This document shows positions 42,701-55,900 of a DNA stretch of 64,000 nucleotides, piece after piece. The position numbers and the translations under genes are program-made. Every line of letters starts with the position of its first letter. Positions within the stretch are counted from its first letter, which is position 1. Below the pieces are notes generated by a model. That model was not told where the DNA came from, made no database searches, and saw only the letters and a program-made list of their open reading frames with translations. The DNA lies in contig CALWEJ010000005.1 of NCBI GenBank assembly GCA_944377165.1, positions 1 to 64,000 of the forward strand, read 5' to 3'. This DNA is from an uncultured Clostridia bacterium (GTDB lineage: Bacteria > Bacillota > Clostridia > Christensenellales > UBA1242).

Positions 42701-45121
42701 CTATTCAGATAGAATTGGCTTACCGACATTTACAGCGAATTCGCCGGTTTTATAAATTATTTCTTTTGCCGAAGAAACAGCTTTAATATCCATTTCACAA
42801 TCTTTAATGAAATCTAAATCGTCATTTACTATTTCAATATTTGTTAATTCAGTTTTTAGACTTAATTTGTTTTCACTTTTGAATTGTCTAACTTTCGAAA
42901 CGATATCTATGACTAAATCACCGTTATCTATAATCTTATCTTCATCTTCTATATTAATCTTTGATAGAGTAGTTAAATGAATACTTTTTACTTTTTCAAA
43001 CTTAACAAAATAATCTTGATAGATTTCTTCAGTGATATGTGGCATTGTTATTGCTAAAAGTTTTAACATTCCTAGAAGCACGTTATAGCAAGCCCATTGC
43101 GCGCTCTCTTTAGCATCTTCGCCGTAAACTTCAGGTTTATACAATCTATTCTTTGCAATCTCAATATAGTTATCGCAGAAGTTCCAGAAGAACCTTTCAA
43201 TTTCGTTTTTAGCAAAACTCATTTCAACGTCATCATAGAATGCGCGAGTATCATCATATGCTTGATTAAATTTATGAATGATATATCTATCCATTGGAAG
43301 AATTTTCTTAGGTTTCTTTGGAGTATAGTCTTGCAAGAATGATAAAACGAATTTCGATGCATTCCAAATTTTATTTAATAATTTGTAGCCGTCTTTTAGT
43401 CCTTCGTCACTAAATAAGACATCTCTACCATAAGCACCAATAGCACACCAATAACGTATTACGTCTGCGCCGTATGTGTCTAATAAATCGCTTAATTTCA
43501 TTTTGCTGTTTGCTAAGTGTTTACTAATTTTTATACCCTTATCAGCCATTACCCAACCGTTGATTAAAAGTGATTTCCAAGGAAGGCAATTTTGATGATA
43601 ATATGATTTAATGATTGTACGTAAACACCAAGTTGTGATAATATCACGGCCAGCAAAACGCATATCCATAGGAATGTGTGTTTTAGCATATTCTTCGTCG
43701 TCTGCCCAATTCATATTTATTTGTGGAGTGACTGAACTTGTAGCCCAAGTATCCATAACATCACTTTCAGGTATAAATTCGCTTGAACCGCATTTGCACT
43801 TTACTTTAGGTGAGCTTGATAGCGGATTGATAGGCAAATCTTTTTCGTCCGCTAAAATGACATTTCCACAATTTTTACAGTACCATACTGGGAACGGTAC
43901 TCCGAAATATCTTTGTCTAGATATTGACCAATCTTGATTCAAATTGTTTACCCAAGCGCGATATCTTGTTTTCATTTCTGCTGGATGCCAAACGAGTTGG
44001 TCACCTAATTCGAGCCATTTTTCTTTCAGCTCAGGAGTAGAGGTCTTAATGAACCATTGCTTTTTAGACAAGAATTCAATAGGTTTACCGCATCTTTCGT
44101 GAACTTTAACAGCGTGAGTAATGGGTACTTGATTATATAAATAACCTTTTTCTTTCAAATCGTCAATGATTGCTTTTCTTGCGTCGGTAGTTTTAAGTCC
44201 TGCATATTTACCTGCAATTTCTGTCATACTACCGCTATCATCAATCGCTTGCTTTAAAGGAAGATTATATTCTTTCCACCATTCTACGTCTGTCTGGTCA
44301 CCGAAAGTACAGCACATAACAATACCTGTACCCTTATCAATGCCAACTTTATCATCTGAAAGAATTGTCACTTCTATATCTTCAAACAAAGGTACGCGAA
44401 CCTTTTTGCCAACTAACGACTTATAACGGTCATCATCTGGGTTAACGAATATAGCAACACACGCAGGTAAGAATTCAGGACGCGTTGTCGCAATAGGGAT
44501 TGTACCACTACCATCTGCAAGTGGGAAGTTAAGATAATTGAATACACTATCTAAATCTTTATCTTCTAATTCGAATCCTGCTACACTTGTCCTACATTTG
44601 CAACACCACGGACTTGGTTTATCTTCACGATAAGCAATACCGCGCCTAGCTAAATCAAGGAACGATTTTTGACTAGTTTTTTGACTGCGATTATCTATAG
44701 TGTTGTACCCTAAACTTAAATCACAAGACATACCAGAACGTACCATCATATCGCGGTAAGCTTGATTATATCCTGATACTAAATCAAGTGCAATCTTAGT
44801 AAATTCTTCACGTGGGAGAGTGTGCGCGCGAATTTTTTTCTTGTCCTCAACCAATAATTCAGTAGGTAATCCATTATTATCAAACCCAAGCGGATAGAAA
44901 AGATTTTTGCCTTGCATTCTATTATACCTAGCAATCATATCTGCTTGACTAAAACCGGAGATATGACCGATGTGTAATTCACCGCTTACTGTTGGAGGTG
45001 GGGTATCTATTGAAAACATTGGCTTATTAGATTTAGGGTCAAATTTATATATTCCCTCATCTTGCCAAAATTTTTGCCATTTCTTTTCTGTTTCTAAAAA
45101 ATTGTACTTTCCTTCTAACAT
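42701..45121 (-). CDS. valS: Valyl-tRNA synthetase
   Basis: An 806-residue class I aminoacyl-tRNA synthetase that charges tRNA-Val. HIGH is near residue 50 and the KMSKS loop appears as KISKH near residue 531. The segments PPPTVSGELHIGH and FDNNGLPTE, the zinc-ribbon cysteines (CKNCG...KCKCGSSEF) and the short length point to the archaeal/rickettsial-type ValRS rather than the approximately 880-residue bacterial form with a C-terminal coiled-coil arm. That assignment is from memory of motifs. GGAG lies 7 nt before the ATG. The promoter TTGACA-17-TAATAT is at 45147-45175. Confidence 0.93.
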   Translation of the reverse strand: MLEGKYNFLETEKKWQKFWQDEGIYKFDPKSNKPMFSIDTPPPTVSGELHIGHISGFSQADMIARYNRMQGKNLFYPLGFDNNGLPTELLVEDKKKIRAHTLPREEFTKIALDLVSGYNQAYRDMMVRSGMSCDLSLGYNTIDNRSQKTSQKSFLDLARRGIAYREDKPSPWCCKCRTSVAGFELEDKDLDSVFNYLNFPLADGSGTIPIATTRPEFLPACVAIFVNPDDDRYKSLVGKKVRVPLFEDIEVTILSDDKVGIDKGTGIVMCCTFGDQTDVEWWKEYNLPLKQAIDDSGSMTEIAGKYAGLKTTDARKAIIDDLKEKGYLYNQVPITHAVKVHERCGKPIEFLSKKQWFIKTSTPELKEKWLELGDQLVWHPAEMKTRYRAWVNNLNQDWSISRQRYFGVPFPVWYCKNCGNVILADEKDLPINPLSSSPKVKCKCGSSEFIPESDVMDTWATSSVTPQINMNWADDEEYAKTHIPMDMRFAGRDIITTWCLRTIIKSYYHQNCLPWKSLLINGWVMADKGIKISKHLANSKMKLSDLLDTYGADVIRYWCAIGAYGRDVLFSDEGLKDGYKLLNKIWNASKFVLSFLQDYTPKKPKKILPMDRYIIHKFNQAYDDTRAFYDDVEMSFAKNEIERFFWNFCDNYIEIAKNRLYKPEVYGEDAKESAQWACYNVLLGMLKLLAITMPHITEEIYQDYFVKFEKVKSIHLTTLSKINIEDEDKIIDNGDLVIDIVSKVRQFKSENKLSLKTELTNIEIVNDDLDFIKDCEMDIKAVSSAKEIIYKTGEFAVNVGKPILSE

Positions 45122-45146
45122 ATTTTCTCCTAAAAATAACTTAATA

Positions 45147-45175
45147 ATATTAATATATAAAAACTAGATTGTCAA
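45147..45175 (-). promoter_or_regulatory. valS promoter
   Basis: Minus strand TTGACA (45170-45175), 17 nt, TAATAT (45147-45152), giving a leader of about 20 nt. No T-box is present in this short leader. Confidence 0.75.
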
Positions 45176-45378
45176 GTTAATTACATATCAAAACTCTGTA
45201 TAAAATATTGAATAATTTTCGAATTTGTTATCAAATTTTATGATTAAAAATTTCATTTAAATTTGTGAGTATTGTAATTCCGTTAATCTTAGTTTTTTAA
45301 GTTTACAGTAAGAGTTGATTAAAAACTTAGTAGTAAAAATTTTCAATAATAAAATAGATTTGCCGAACTTATGAAAAC

Positions 45379-45449
45379 AAAAAAAATAAAGTCGGACAAA
45401 GCCGACTTTTCATATGTATTTCTTTTGTACTTTATTGCTTCTTTTGTAT
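45379..45449 (-). ncRNA. Predicted small RNA upstream of valS
   Basis: A strong minus-strand promoter, TTGACA (45479-45484), 17 nt, TAAACT (45456-45461), starts a transcript near 45449. It runs about 40 nt to a hairpin AAAGTCGG/CCGACTTT (45388-45409) followed by a T-rich tract (45379-45387). The product would be about 70 nt. The only ORF in it is short and lacks a ribosome site. It is separated from valS, which has its own promoter. It could be a free small RNA or a first-level attenuator. Confidence 0.6.
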
Positions 45450-45455
45450 AACTAA

Positions 45456-45484
45456 AGTTTACTATATTCGACATTATTTGTCAA
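45456..45484 (-). promoter_or_regulatory. Promoter of the predicted small RNA
   Basis: Consensus TTGACA, 17-nt spacer and TAAACT on the minus strand, with no coding gene directly downstream. Confidence 0.7.
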
Positions 45485-45563
45485 TATATTATTAATATTT
45501 TTTTAAAAATTTTATAAGAATAAATGAAATTGACCTAAATTTTGCCATTTTTTAGTAAAAATA

Positions 45564-45592
45564 TTGCAAAAATTAAAAATTTTTATTAAAAT
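45564..45592 (+). promoter_or_regulatory. Promoter giving leaderless rsmA mRNA
   Basis: TTGCAA (45564-45569), 17 nt, TAAAAT (45587-45592). The ATG begins 6 nt after the -10 box. Confidence 0.65.
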
Positions 45593-45598
45593 AAGATT

Positions 45599-46384
45599 AT
45601 GGAAAATAAAATTGATTATAAGAAAAGTTTAGGGCAAAATTTTTTGTTTGATAGAAATTTATTGAATGCGATAGTTCACGACGCAGGGGTTAATAAAGAG
45701 GATACTGTTTTAGAAATTGGAGCAGGGGCAGGTACACTGACACGTGCGTTAGCTTTAAATGCAAAAAGAGTTATTTCATTCGAAATAGATAAAGGCTTAA
45801 AACCATATTTAGACGATGTTGCTAGTGAATATAAGAATGTAGAAATTAATTTTGCTGATTTTATGGAAGTCGATATAAACTCTATTGATATAGAGAGAGC
45901 AAAAGTTGTAGCGAATATTCCTTATTATATTACTACACCTATCATATTTAAGTTGGCGGACAATATAGATAAATTTGATAGCATTACCGTTTTAATTCAA
46001 AAAGAAGTTGCGTTAAGATTTGCTTCAAAAGAACGAACAAAAGAGTATGGAATCACTTCGGTTATTTTACAAGCAATGTTTGATGTGACAATACCTAGGA
46101 TTGTAAAAAAAGAATGTTTCACACCTATGCCTAAAGTTGACAGTGCATTGTGTAAATTAGTGAAACATAATCGCTACATTATCAATGACTTTAATAGATT
46201 TAAAGAATTTGTAAGTAAGTCTTTTGGTATGCGTAGAAAAACATTAGTAAACAATTTAAAAACTAATTATGATAAAAATTTAATTATTCAAAACTTGATA
46301 AATTTAGGATATAATGAAATGACAAGACCAGAGGAAATATCTGTAGAAAACTTCATTAAGATTTATCATTTGCTAAATTTTTAA
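45599..46384 (+). CDS. rsmA: 16S rRNA dimethyladenosine transferase
   Basis: A 261-residue SAM-dependent methyltransferase (KsgA) that dimethylates the two adjacent adenines in 16S rRNA helix 45, a late quality check of the small subunit. The N-terminal KSLGQNFLFD, the SAM-binding VLEIGAGAGTLT (near residue 38) and the catalytic NIPYYITTP (near residue 103) are diagnostic; FTPMPKVDSA lies in the C-terminal half. Length is standard. No Shine-Dalgarno is present and the start lies 6 nt from the -10 box, so translation is predicted to be leaderless. It is monocistronic with a terminator about 110 nt downstream. Confidence 0.95.
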   Translation: MENKIDYKKSLGQNFLFDRNLLNAIVHDAGVNKEDTVLEIGAGAGTLTRALALNAKRVISFEIDKGLKPYLDDVASEYKNVEINFADFMEVDINSIDIERAKVVANIPYYITTPIIFKLADNIDKFDSITVLIQKEVALRFASKERTKEYGITSVILQAMFDVTIPRIVKKECFTPMPKVDSALCKLVKHNRYIINDFNRFKEFVSKSFGMRRKTLVNNLKTNYDKNLIIQNLINLGYNEMTRPEEISVENFIKIYHLLNF

Positions 46385-46496
46385 GATGTTAAAAAATTGT
46401 ATTTTAAAATAAAAAAAATAAAAAATTTATTAAAATTTTACTGAAAATTATTGATTTTTAATAAAAATAATGAAATTTTTTATAATTTTTAAAATT

Positions 46497-46557
46497 ATAG
46501 ACAGAAAAATGAAATATATAAATTTTGACATAATTCTGTCTATTTTTTATTTTTTAG
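46497..46557 (+). terminator. rsmA terminator
   Basis: ATAGACAGAA (46497-46506) and TTCTGTCTAT (46534-46543) form a 10-bp stem with a 27-nt loop, then a long T tract. Confidence 0.75.
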
Positions 46558-46818
46558 CATTTTTAGTGTTTACTTTATCTTTGATTTAAAAATTAACATT
46601 TTTGATAACAAAAATAATGATAGAATTTATTTAATCATTTTTATCTAAAGGTAAAATTATAAATATAGAAAGAAATTAAATGTATTTATTAAAAACGGTT
46701 TTTATTTAAACTTAAAATTAAATTAAATGTGATTTTTAAAGTCAAATAATCGATAGTTTAAATATTTATTTTTTAAATAAAAATTAATTATTAAACTTGC
46801 TTTTTATTCACTTTTTAT
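46558..46818. other. AT-rich region upstream of the giant gene
   Basis: About 260 bp of A/T-dominated DNA after the rsmA terminator. No ORF, RNA fold or repeat was identified. Confidence 0.5.
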
Positions 46819-46847
46819 TTGACACCTATTTTGATAAAATATATAAT
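46819..46847 (+). promoter_or_regulatory. Perfect-consensus promoter of the giant surface protein
   Basis: TTGACA (46819-46824), 17 nt, TATAAT (46842-46847), both hexamers exact. It gives a 5' leader of about 100 nt. Confidence 0.85.
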
Positions 46848-46957
46848 ATTTTTAGATAATTTGTAATTTAGTGTAGAATTTTCTTTAATTTTGAGAATAA
46901 TATTTCTAACTTACATTTTCATTAACTTCAATAATTTGAAGCATTTAGGTAGGGGTC

Positions 46958-49900
46958 ATGACAAAAAGAATTTTTAAAGTTTTAGCGATTGTGTTAGCAA
47001 TAGTCACTGGTGTGACAGGAATAGTCTTAGGAGTGCTAGCATTACAAGGAAAATTTAAGACGCCGGAAGTATATCCAGCGAGTCTTTCTTTTGATATGGA
47101 AAGTAATTTATTAATTGATAATTACGCGGACGAAGAATTTTCTTTTATCCTGTCTGCGCAGTCAAATAGTGAACACGAAGTTAATCATACAACTTGTTAT
47201 ATTCAATTTGTTCGCGGAGAAAATTTAATTACGCTATTAAATAACGATGGAGAAATTAATCAACCTAATTCAAGTGGTTGGTATCAAGTTGAGTGTAATA
47301 ATGAAATAAAATTCAAGTTAAAAGATGTGACCGAATCCAACTTCGAAGGCGATGAATATGGTATAGTGACAATTGTCGCTAGAGATGAGAGAAACATTGT
47401 TCAATCGCAACAATTTAGTTTTACGATAGACAGGAAAATAGATAGTATTTATTTAGATTCAGAATCTACTACTATTGATAATGATTTAGCAGTCCCTGAG
47501 CAAGTTCTATCTTTAGGACTCGACACTCGCCAAGATTTAACTTATGTTAGTTCACCTTCATATGCATTAAGGCCTATTAGTAGTGAAAGCGCTAAAACAG
47601 TTGAACTTTATTATAATGACCCAAATAATAAAAATGACCTTGTAGCGATTACTAGCGAGAATGCAAGTCAATACGAATTCTTACATATAGATGATGAAAC
47701 TAATCAAATGTATTTTTCGTCAAATGAAGCAGGTATATACGAATTCAGAATTGCGGTTTTCGACACATTTGCTTCACGCAATGAATATTTGTCAGACCCA
47801 ACTAATGAAGGTAAATTAAATTCAGAAAGATTAAATAGTATGGTATCAACAAAACTTACTATTAATGTAGTTAATTCTGAAGTGACTGACGTTAATGTGA
47901 CTGATTCAGGAGTTTTGTTCAACTTATATGCTGGAAATAATTATTTAACATTGAATGGAAATGGAACTGATTCTAGTGTAAATAATATCAATTTAGGTTT
48001 AGTCTTTTCTCCAAGTAATTCAGAAACAGATGTGCGATACAATGAAGTGGATTTCAGTCTGAATGAAAATACTTCGTGGCGCGATAACAATATTATATTT
48101 GAGTCGAACAATGGCGCAAGTATAACGTTCTCAACTACAACTTCTTCAATAAAAGGACTATTTGGCGAAGAAAAATTCTTTGATAGCTACACGATTAACG
48201 ACACTGCTGATACTATTACGTTGACGAACAATACAACAAGTGAACGATATAATTTAAAGATAAATTATGGTGAAATAGAAATTAGAAATAGAAAACTTAT
48301 AAACAGCTTAGAGTTAACAATAAATAATGGTGAGGCAGAAGAAACCTACACATTTACAGCATCAAACGGCTTAACATTCATTAGGTCGGACGCAACCACT
48401 AAGAGCGTGACTATGCTAATCACAGGCTCATACTTAGATTTCTATATTTATGACGCGAATGAACACACCTATACACTTGCAACTGATTTTGACTACGAAA
48501 TTGCGGGAGTTAATGGAACGGGTAAAGATAAGAACTTTAATATAATAGTCAAAAATCAATTAGAGTTAAATAGCGGTACATCTTTATTGCTAGGTGCGCT
48601 TGTAGTAAATAGTACAGGCGGAGAGTTAATGTTTGATACAACTTTCGTCACTATTCAAACGGTCGATTTGTCATATGAATTTGTTGATGGTAGCAGAAAT
48701 TACAGTTTAGATGTTTCTTATCGTCCGGTTGGAGATAGCTTTGAAGCAGTTTATGGAGAAATTGAGTTCGGCGATTTAGTGACTGTTAATGCGGGCAGTT
48801 ATAATGCAATGATATTAGTGACAACTCATGAATATTTAACTGAAATTGATACGCTTGAAAATCTAACAATTACTGACGGAATAAATACTTATTACATTGT
48901 TGGTTATATCGATGATAATGATGTATTTATAAATAATGTACGCGCACGCGAAGGTGCTACGAATATCGGCGCTAAAATCTATATGGTGCAATTAAAGAAT
49001 GCATATGACGAGACTGCTAGCGAAATTATATCTGATATTTATAACACTAATGTCAAAAATGAAATTGACGGAACAGTCACTTATAATCCTTATGCTATTA
49101 ATGTGAATGATGATATAATCGTTAATACGTTTATTACAGACAATAATGCTATAACAATCAATATAAATTATGAATTATTAGAAGATGAAATTAATTTTGA
49201 TTATGATTTAACTTACGAATATGTAATCGAAAATCCAGATGATTCAATAAGTTTAGTTGAAGGTATGGACGGATATACATTAGTAATATCTTCTAATGTG
49301 CCTAATATGCTTACAAATGCTTATGGAGTGATAGGAGCGGACAATATATTAAATCATTTATCATTCTATCTATTTACAGGTAATGACTCGTATAGCATTG
49401 ATAATTCAGTTTTAAGCATCGTTAGTGCAACTTTAGAAAATGACCAAATTATTGTAAACTTTAGCACACTAGAAAGCAGTTTAAACGATAATGCTTATTT
49501 AAAATTTGTATTCAGTTATAAAAATAAAACTATAATCTCAAATCAAATAGTAAAGATTCTAGATACTGAAGCTACAGATATTGTTTTAAATTACGAAACA
49601 ATGGTAGAGGACACTCCTACTACTAATACAATAAATTTAGCGCAAAGTGAAAATAGCGCATTAAATGATAATATGCCTTACCTAAACATTGTAATTGCAT
49701 ATGATAATATGGCTGAGGCATATAATTACAATGCATTCTTGTATGATACTAAAGGGAATGTTATATATAATAACTTAGATGTATTTGCCCCTCAAGTTGT
49801 TGGTATTAATAATCAAGGATTTAATGTAATACCAGCTATAAATGGTGTTAGTCATACATTACAATATGCAAGTACAGATACATCAATATTCGATTATGAT

Positions 49901-52900
49901 TTTAACACTAAGGAATTCAAAACTTGCAAGGTCGGTGAACTCGCTCTTCAAATTTCTTCTGACAGCAATGTGACTAGATACTTAAAGGTTGTAATTACGG
50001 CTGAACAAGGTGAAAATGGATTTGAATTTAATGTACCTAGCAGTCAATCATCATCAAAAAATCCATTAAAATTAAATGAGTTTGTTAACTATTCTTTCAA
50101 TAGAACAAATATTCCTACTAATTCAAAATTCATTAATATTTCAAATATAAATATAGAATCGTTCGGCATAACAAATGTGACATTATCAGTAGAAAATGAC
50201 CCCGATAATTCAAATATCTATTACATTAAGGCTGACAATGGTGATACAATTTTAACTATCGCAGACGATCCAGAGTCGTGGACATTCACACGTAATAACA
50301 GTTATTTATATTCTTCTTTAGAGATTAGTTTTGATTTAAGTGTAGATACATTATCGACTAGTAGAAGGGTTAATTTAAGCTTTACTTCAAGTATTACAAT
50401 TAATATGAATGATAGTTGGTCGAATATATATGCTAACACTAACATTTTATTAATAGAAAGTAGAGAAAGTACAACTACTAATTTTAACGAAAACGCATTA
50501 TTTAACGTCACTAATTTAACAGGCGAAGGCAGTGTGACGGTAGATATAAATGGCACAGTCCTTGAATCTAATACGTATAAATTTAATACTCCGGGCGACT
50601 ATACTATCAATTTCTCATATGGGCAAGGCGAAACCACAGGAATAATATCTTCAATTAATATCTCAGTTTTACCAAACGTTATAATTAATGTTATAGAAAC
50701 GAATGTGGAAAGTGACACTACATATAAATTAAGTGATATAATTTCAGTAAGTAGTTATGACGAATTACAAACTTATGGTCAAAGCGGAGTAATGTACAGT
50801 AATGAATACCTTAGCGAATTAGAAACTATTCCTACCAACTTAATTGTTAGCGCTAATGACGGAAATTCATTAATTACACAAACAGCGGACGGCTTTAAAA
50901 CAGGTTGGATAACTAGTCTAAATTCTACAGGAGTTAATCAAACAATAGATTTATTATACACATACGGTAGTGGTAGTGTTGTATTATCTGATATTGAATT
51001 AACTATAAGCAACAAATACTCGATTAGTGGTGGACTTGTTGGACCATTAAAGACATTAACAAGTTATAATGTTGGCTTATCAGTTGACGGATTTGCATTA
51101 AAATCTATCGAGAACAATAAGGGCTTAAATATTGAATTAAACGCAGATAAAAACCAATTTACTATTAATTCATATCTTGTTAGTGAGCAAAAGGCGGTAT
51201 TTACATATACATTCTATAATTCAAGTGATGCAAGCAAAGAATTAACATATTATACTGAAGAAATAACGATTTCGCCTTACATACCTAATGAAATAGACAG
51301 CAGTAGTATTTTAAAGGCTTATACTAATTCTAGTTATGATTTAATTAACAACATTTATAGCGATATTGTAAAGGATGATATTTTCATAAATAATGTACGT
51401 AGTTTTGTTGTCCTTTCGGTTGACAATAGTGAATTAATAACGAATTTCGAAGATATTATCGGCGCAGGTTATCACGAAGGTACAACCTTAGTTTCGGCAG
51501 TCGCTAATTTTGGTGCAATTAGCGAAGATAGTGCGACTATAGAAATTACATATAGAATTACATATAAAGACGGAAATTATTATGACTATACACGCGAGTT
51601 AGTTGTTTATAACAACACAGATATGGTTATAAATTATCCTTTTATAGATTCTTCACTGGTTGTAAATGGAGTTAACTTCAAGTTTATTAATGAAGAAGAC
51701 GCTAAGAATTTAGGTACAACTAATGGAACAATTTATAGTTCAAGTAATTTGTCTTTCGAACCAGTAAGTGTAGGTCAGACTATTAACTTTACTAATGACG
51801 AAGATTTAAATATAGTAAGAGGAACAGTATTAAATAGAGAAGATGGCTCTATCTTAAGCGCAGACTATACGATTTCACTTGTCGCATATCAGAGCAACCC
51901 AACCGGCTATAATTATTATACTAATATCGTAATAGACGGCAAGAATGTGACATTTAGAAGTAGTACAGCAATCGCTAGCACTGCTTCAGCATACTTTATC
52001 TTTAAACTAACGACTGAAACAGGCGCATATGAATATTATTTTGTATATTTGTACAATCAAAACAATACTTCACTTAGTGGTATAACTAAAAATACTATTA
52101 TGGAGCAAATTAATTTGACTTCAGGTGAAAAGATACTTAATGCGACGAATAATACATTATTTGGTGTTGGTATCACTAATTTAGTTGCAAGCTTAGGAGT
52201 ATCATCTAGTATAAGCACACAAAATCTTGATTTCTATATCTTAGACGCATATGATTTAGCAGGAAATGAGAAATATTCTTCATTAACTATTGACGGTCAA
52301 GCAGTTGAAACGTATGTTAAAATAGATGATGCAGTATTTACTGACCCTATCAATTATTCTGTATTCAAAGTGGCAGTAGTATATGCTAATAGTACGGCAG
52401 TAGTTCATATTGGAAATATCGATTTTGTTTATGCAAATAATACAATAAGTATTGGTACTTTGACCGCAACGTTAAAAAACAATTCGACTCTAAGCATAGG
52501 GTTGACTAACAAAAATGGAGAGATAAATTCAGGCGAATACAAGGCCGATATCTCGTATGAAGTAGAAAGTTTATCGGCTCCATCACTAACAGACATAGTA
52601 CTTGATTCAGTCAATATAACTTCAATTAATAATGACACTAGATTTGAAATAACAAACGACGGACAATCAGTCGTTGTAAGAGATAATACTGATGTAATTG
52701 TTTCGCTAGATGCAATAATTAAAGGTCAAATTAACTTTAAGGAACAAGTATTAGACGATGATTTAATTTTCACTGTTAAATATACATATGTTAAAGACAC
52801 AAACACTATTGTAATTTTCGTCACATATACATATGAAGCAATTAAACTTGATTTCACTGACAGCACGATTTCATTAGGAGATTTCAGTACAGTAGATGGG

Positions 52901-55900
52901 TTTAACGATACTTATAAATTAACTACAATATTCGGAAACTATCTTGGCAATATAACGTTTGCTATTGACGGTCAAGAAACTGAAATTACATATGCTGGAG
53001 TTATTAAAGAAGGAACTGAAGGGTACAATACTGACCCTGTAGCAATAACAGATAATGTAAGTTATGTTGTTATAGACGGCGAACCTTACTTTAAGTTTAA
53101 TTTAATCAATAAAACTTATCAGACTGAAATTACAATCAAATTCACAGATGTGGCAGAAGTAAAAGGTGTAAATTCAAAGAAAATAATTGCTAACGTTGCT
53201 ATGGGATTAAGCATATCTTCAAACCCTTATGAAAGTAACCCTTATGCAATAGATGTAGAGAAGGGAAGTGTTAATTACACTTCGAATGTCGGCTCTAGTT
53301 TAACATTTAGCTACTCTGAAACTGAATCAAATTATATAACCTACAATCTAGGGAATACTAATGGTTTAACTATTTATATTTATATAAATACAATGACTAA
53401 AGGCCTTGACTTTACATATAGTGATAATAGTTATGTTGTAGATAGTATTATTTCCGAATCTGGAAGTGGCACAGAAACAACACTAAGCAACGAAAATGAT
53501 AAAACTATCAATTTTGTTCATTCAGCTAGTGAAATATCTGACTTTAGAATTAATGTTAAAGTTAAATATGGTTCTGAATATTATATAACCGATAGCTTAG
53601 ATAATACTGAGGTTAGCATTCCTGTATTAGTAAAAATTCCGCAAACATATTTAGGGGTAAAACCTATTTATTTAGTCAAGAATTCGGAATATGAAATTGT
53701 TGACCCTACAACAAATGATAGTTGGGGATTAAGTTCATTATTTGATGAAAATAATAGTAATAACATTTTCAACAAATATAAGTTAGCAATTATAGACTTA
53801 AATAATGCACCAACTACTGATTATAATTCACAAAATATAGGCTTTACTAATAGCAATAATCCAAATTATGTCACAATATCTTCGGGTAGCGGTGATTTAA
53901 CTATTAATAATGGCAATGTGACTTTCGGTAGTGTGACGACTAATACAAATGCTTCAATTTATATTATTAATGATACAATGGGAAGCTTAGGTGCGGTTGA
54001 ATATAAATTCTTAATATTGCCTGATAGCACACGTTTGAATTTCACTGATAATGTGAGAAGCGGAACAGTCACTGAGAGTGAAAAGAGATATACTTATGCG
54101 GTAGCATTGATTAACGATAATGTTATAGGGGAGAATTTCAGTACTGATATTGAATTTGCTAGTTTAATAGATGTCGATAATAAGTTATTGTATGCTAGCA
54201 ATTTAGCTTATAGTATGGATTATTATGACAGTGGCAGAGGAACAACTCAATCTTCTAATGGAACATATTCAAATGAAGATGCTAATGGTCAAGAAATTGT
54301 ATTAAATATAAATATTAATTTATCAGTAATTATTAAGATTAACGAAAATGGCAATTTAGTATTTACGATAAATAGAGCGAACGGTACAAATCAATTTAAG
54401 AGTTTAATATTAGAAGCAACATTGTACGGTAATGGCTTGATTTGCGAGAACTATAGATTCATATTCTTTAACTATTCGATTAATTCAGCTATTGATAATG
54501 AGATTTATGCTTCTACGCAAGTAAATTTATCTAACGCAGTAGAGATTAAATCTAATTCGGACAACTCTGATTTAACAATGAATAATGCAACACTTGATAC
54601 TTCTAAATCATACTACAATGTCCCAGGTGGCGGAACATTAAATATCACTAGTGACATTAACGAATTATTCACATATTCAACTGAAACTAAAGTTATTGAA
54701 TTTAGTCCGGTGGCGGTAGATGTGACTGCGCATATTGAATTTATGATAACATCTAGCATTGGAAGCTCATCATATCACGTAGGTTCAGTAATATTTGATT
54801 GGACAATAAAACAAAATCACGAATTTGCTATTAACAATGCTACAGTAGCAAATCAAAATGATATCTTTACTACAAATTATATGCTTTCGGATACAAATTT
54901 AAAATCAGGTAAAGAATTCCCATATGAAACTAACTTAAATAATAGTAATTTAGGTGATACGATTTCATATGATGGAAAATCATATTATACTGCTATTAAT
55001 TTCGTTGTACGTGATATTTTAACAAAAACACAGTTAACGAACTTAACGGACGCATACTTAGATTTCGTTATAACTAATCAAGATGATTTCGGATTCGTTG
55101 GTGACGAGCCAGTAGTATCAATAGTACAAGACGGAAATACATATAAACTTGTTTTACTAAAGGATATTACAGGCGATATTGAAATAACAGTCACGGCAGG
55201 ATTTATTCATATTGGCGAATATACGAGAAGATGGACTATTTCTGTTCAAGGATTTGCTAATTTCGATTATAAGTACAATGAAGACGCGATATTAACTACG
55301 TCCAGTGCTCAAGCATTTGTTAGTGGAGCTCAAGTAAAACCTTTCAATACTGTTTCGAGCGATAGCTCAGTATATTCAAATGACGGAACGGGTGTTATTG
55401 TGTCAGATATAAAATCTATTAGAAAATACACATATACGTACACAGTAAATAGTATTCAATATGTAGATTTACCGAACTCTCAAACTATTAACAGTGCCGC
55501 GCAATTATTCAATGACAATAGCCCTAAGCATAATATAGAATACACTCTTGACAATTCTAATGGTATCATAACGTTGACATTGCCTTTTGTTGAACAGTCA
55601 TTAAGTACAAATATTATTAATCATATAATTATTATGAAAATCGAAATGACCTATCTAAATAATACTATTACTAGATATGTCACTTATCGGGTTTATAATA
55701 ATACACGTGTAGAAGTTGCAGATGCAATAAATGGCGCTAACATAAATGTAGATTCTGACAATCGTCTAAGAATAGAAGGCGGAGAGGCTAATCTAGCATT
55801 ATTCGATTATTCTGATGTTTATACTGATGAATCTAACAATAAGTACATTGTTAAATATGTATATAATAATGCTAATAAATATGCTTTAACTATTATTAAT

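Noticed and set aside
45122-45491. T-box riboswitch in front of valS
   Set aside because: The leader from the valS promoter is only about 20 nt, and no T-box consensus or specifier stem is visible; the upstream hairpin ends a separate short transcript.
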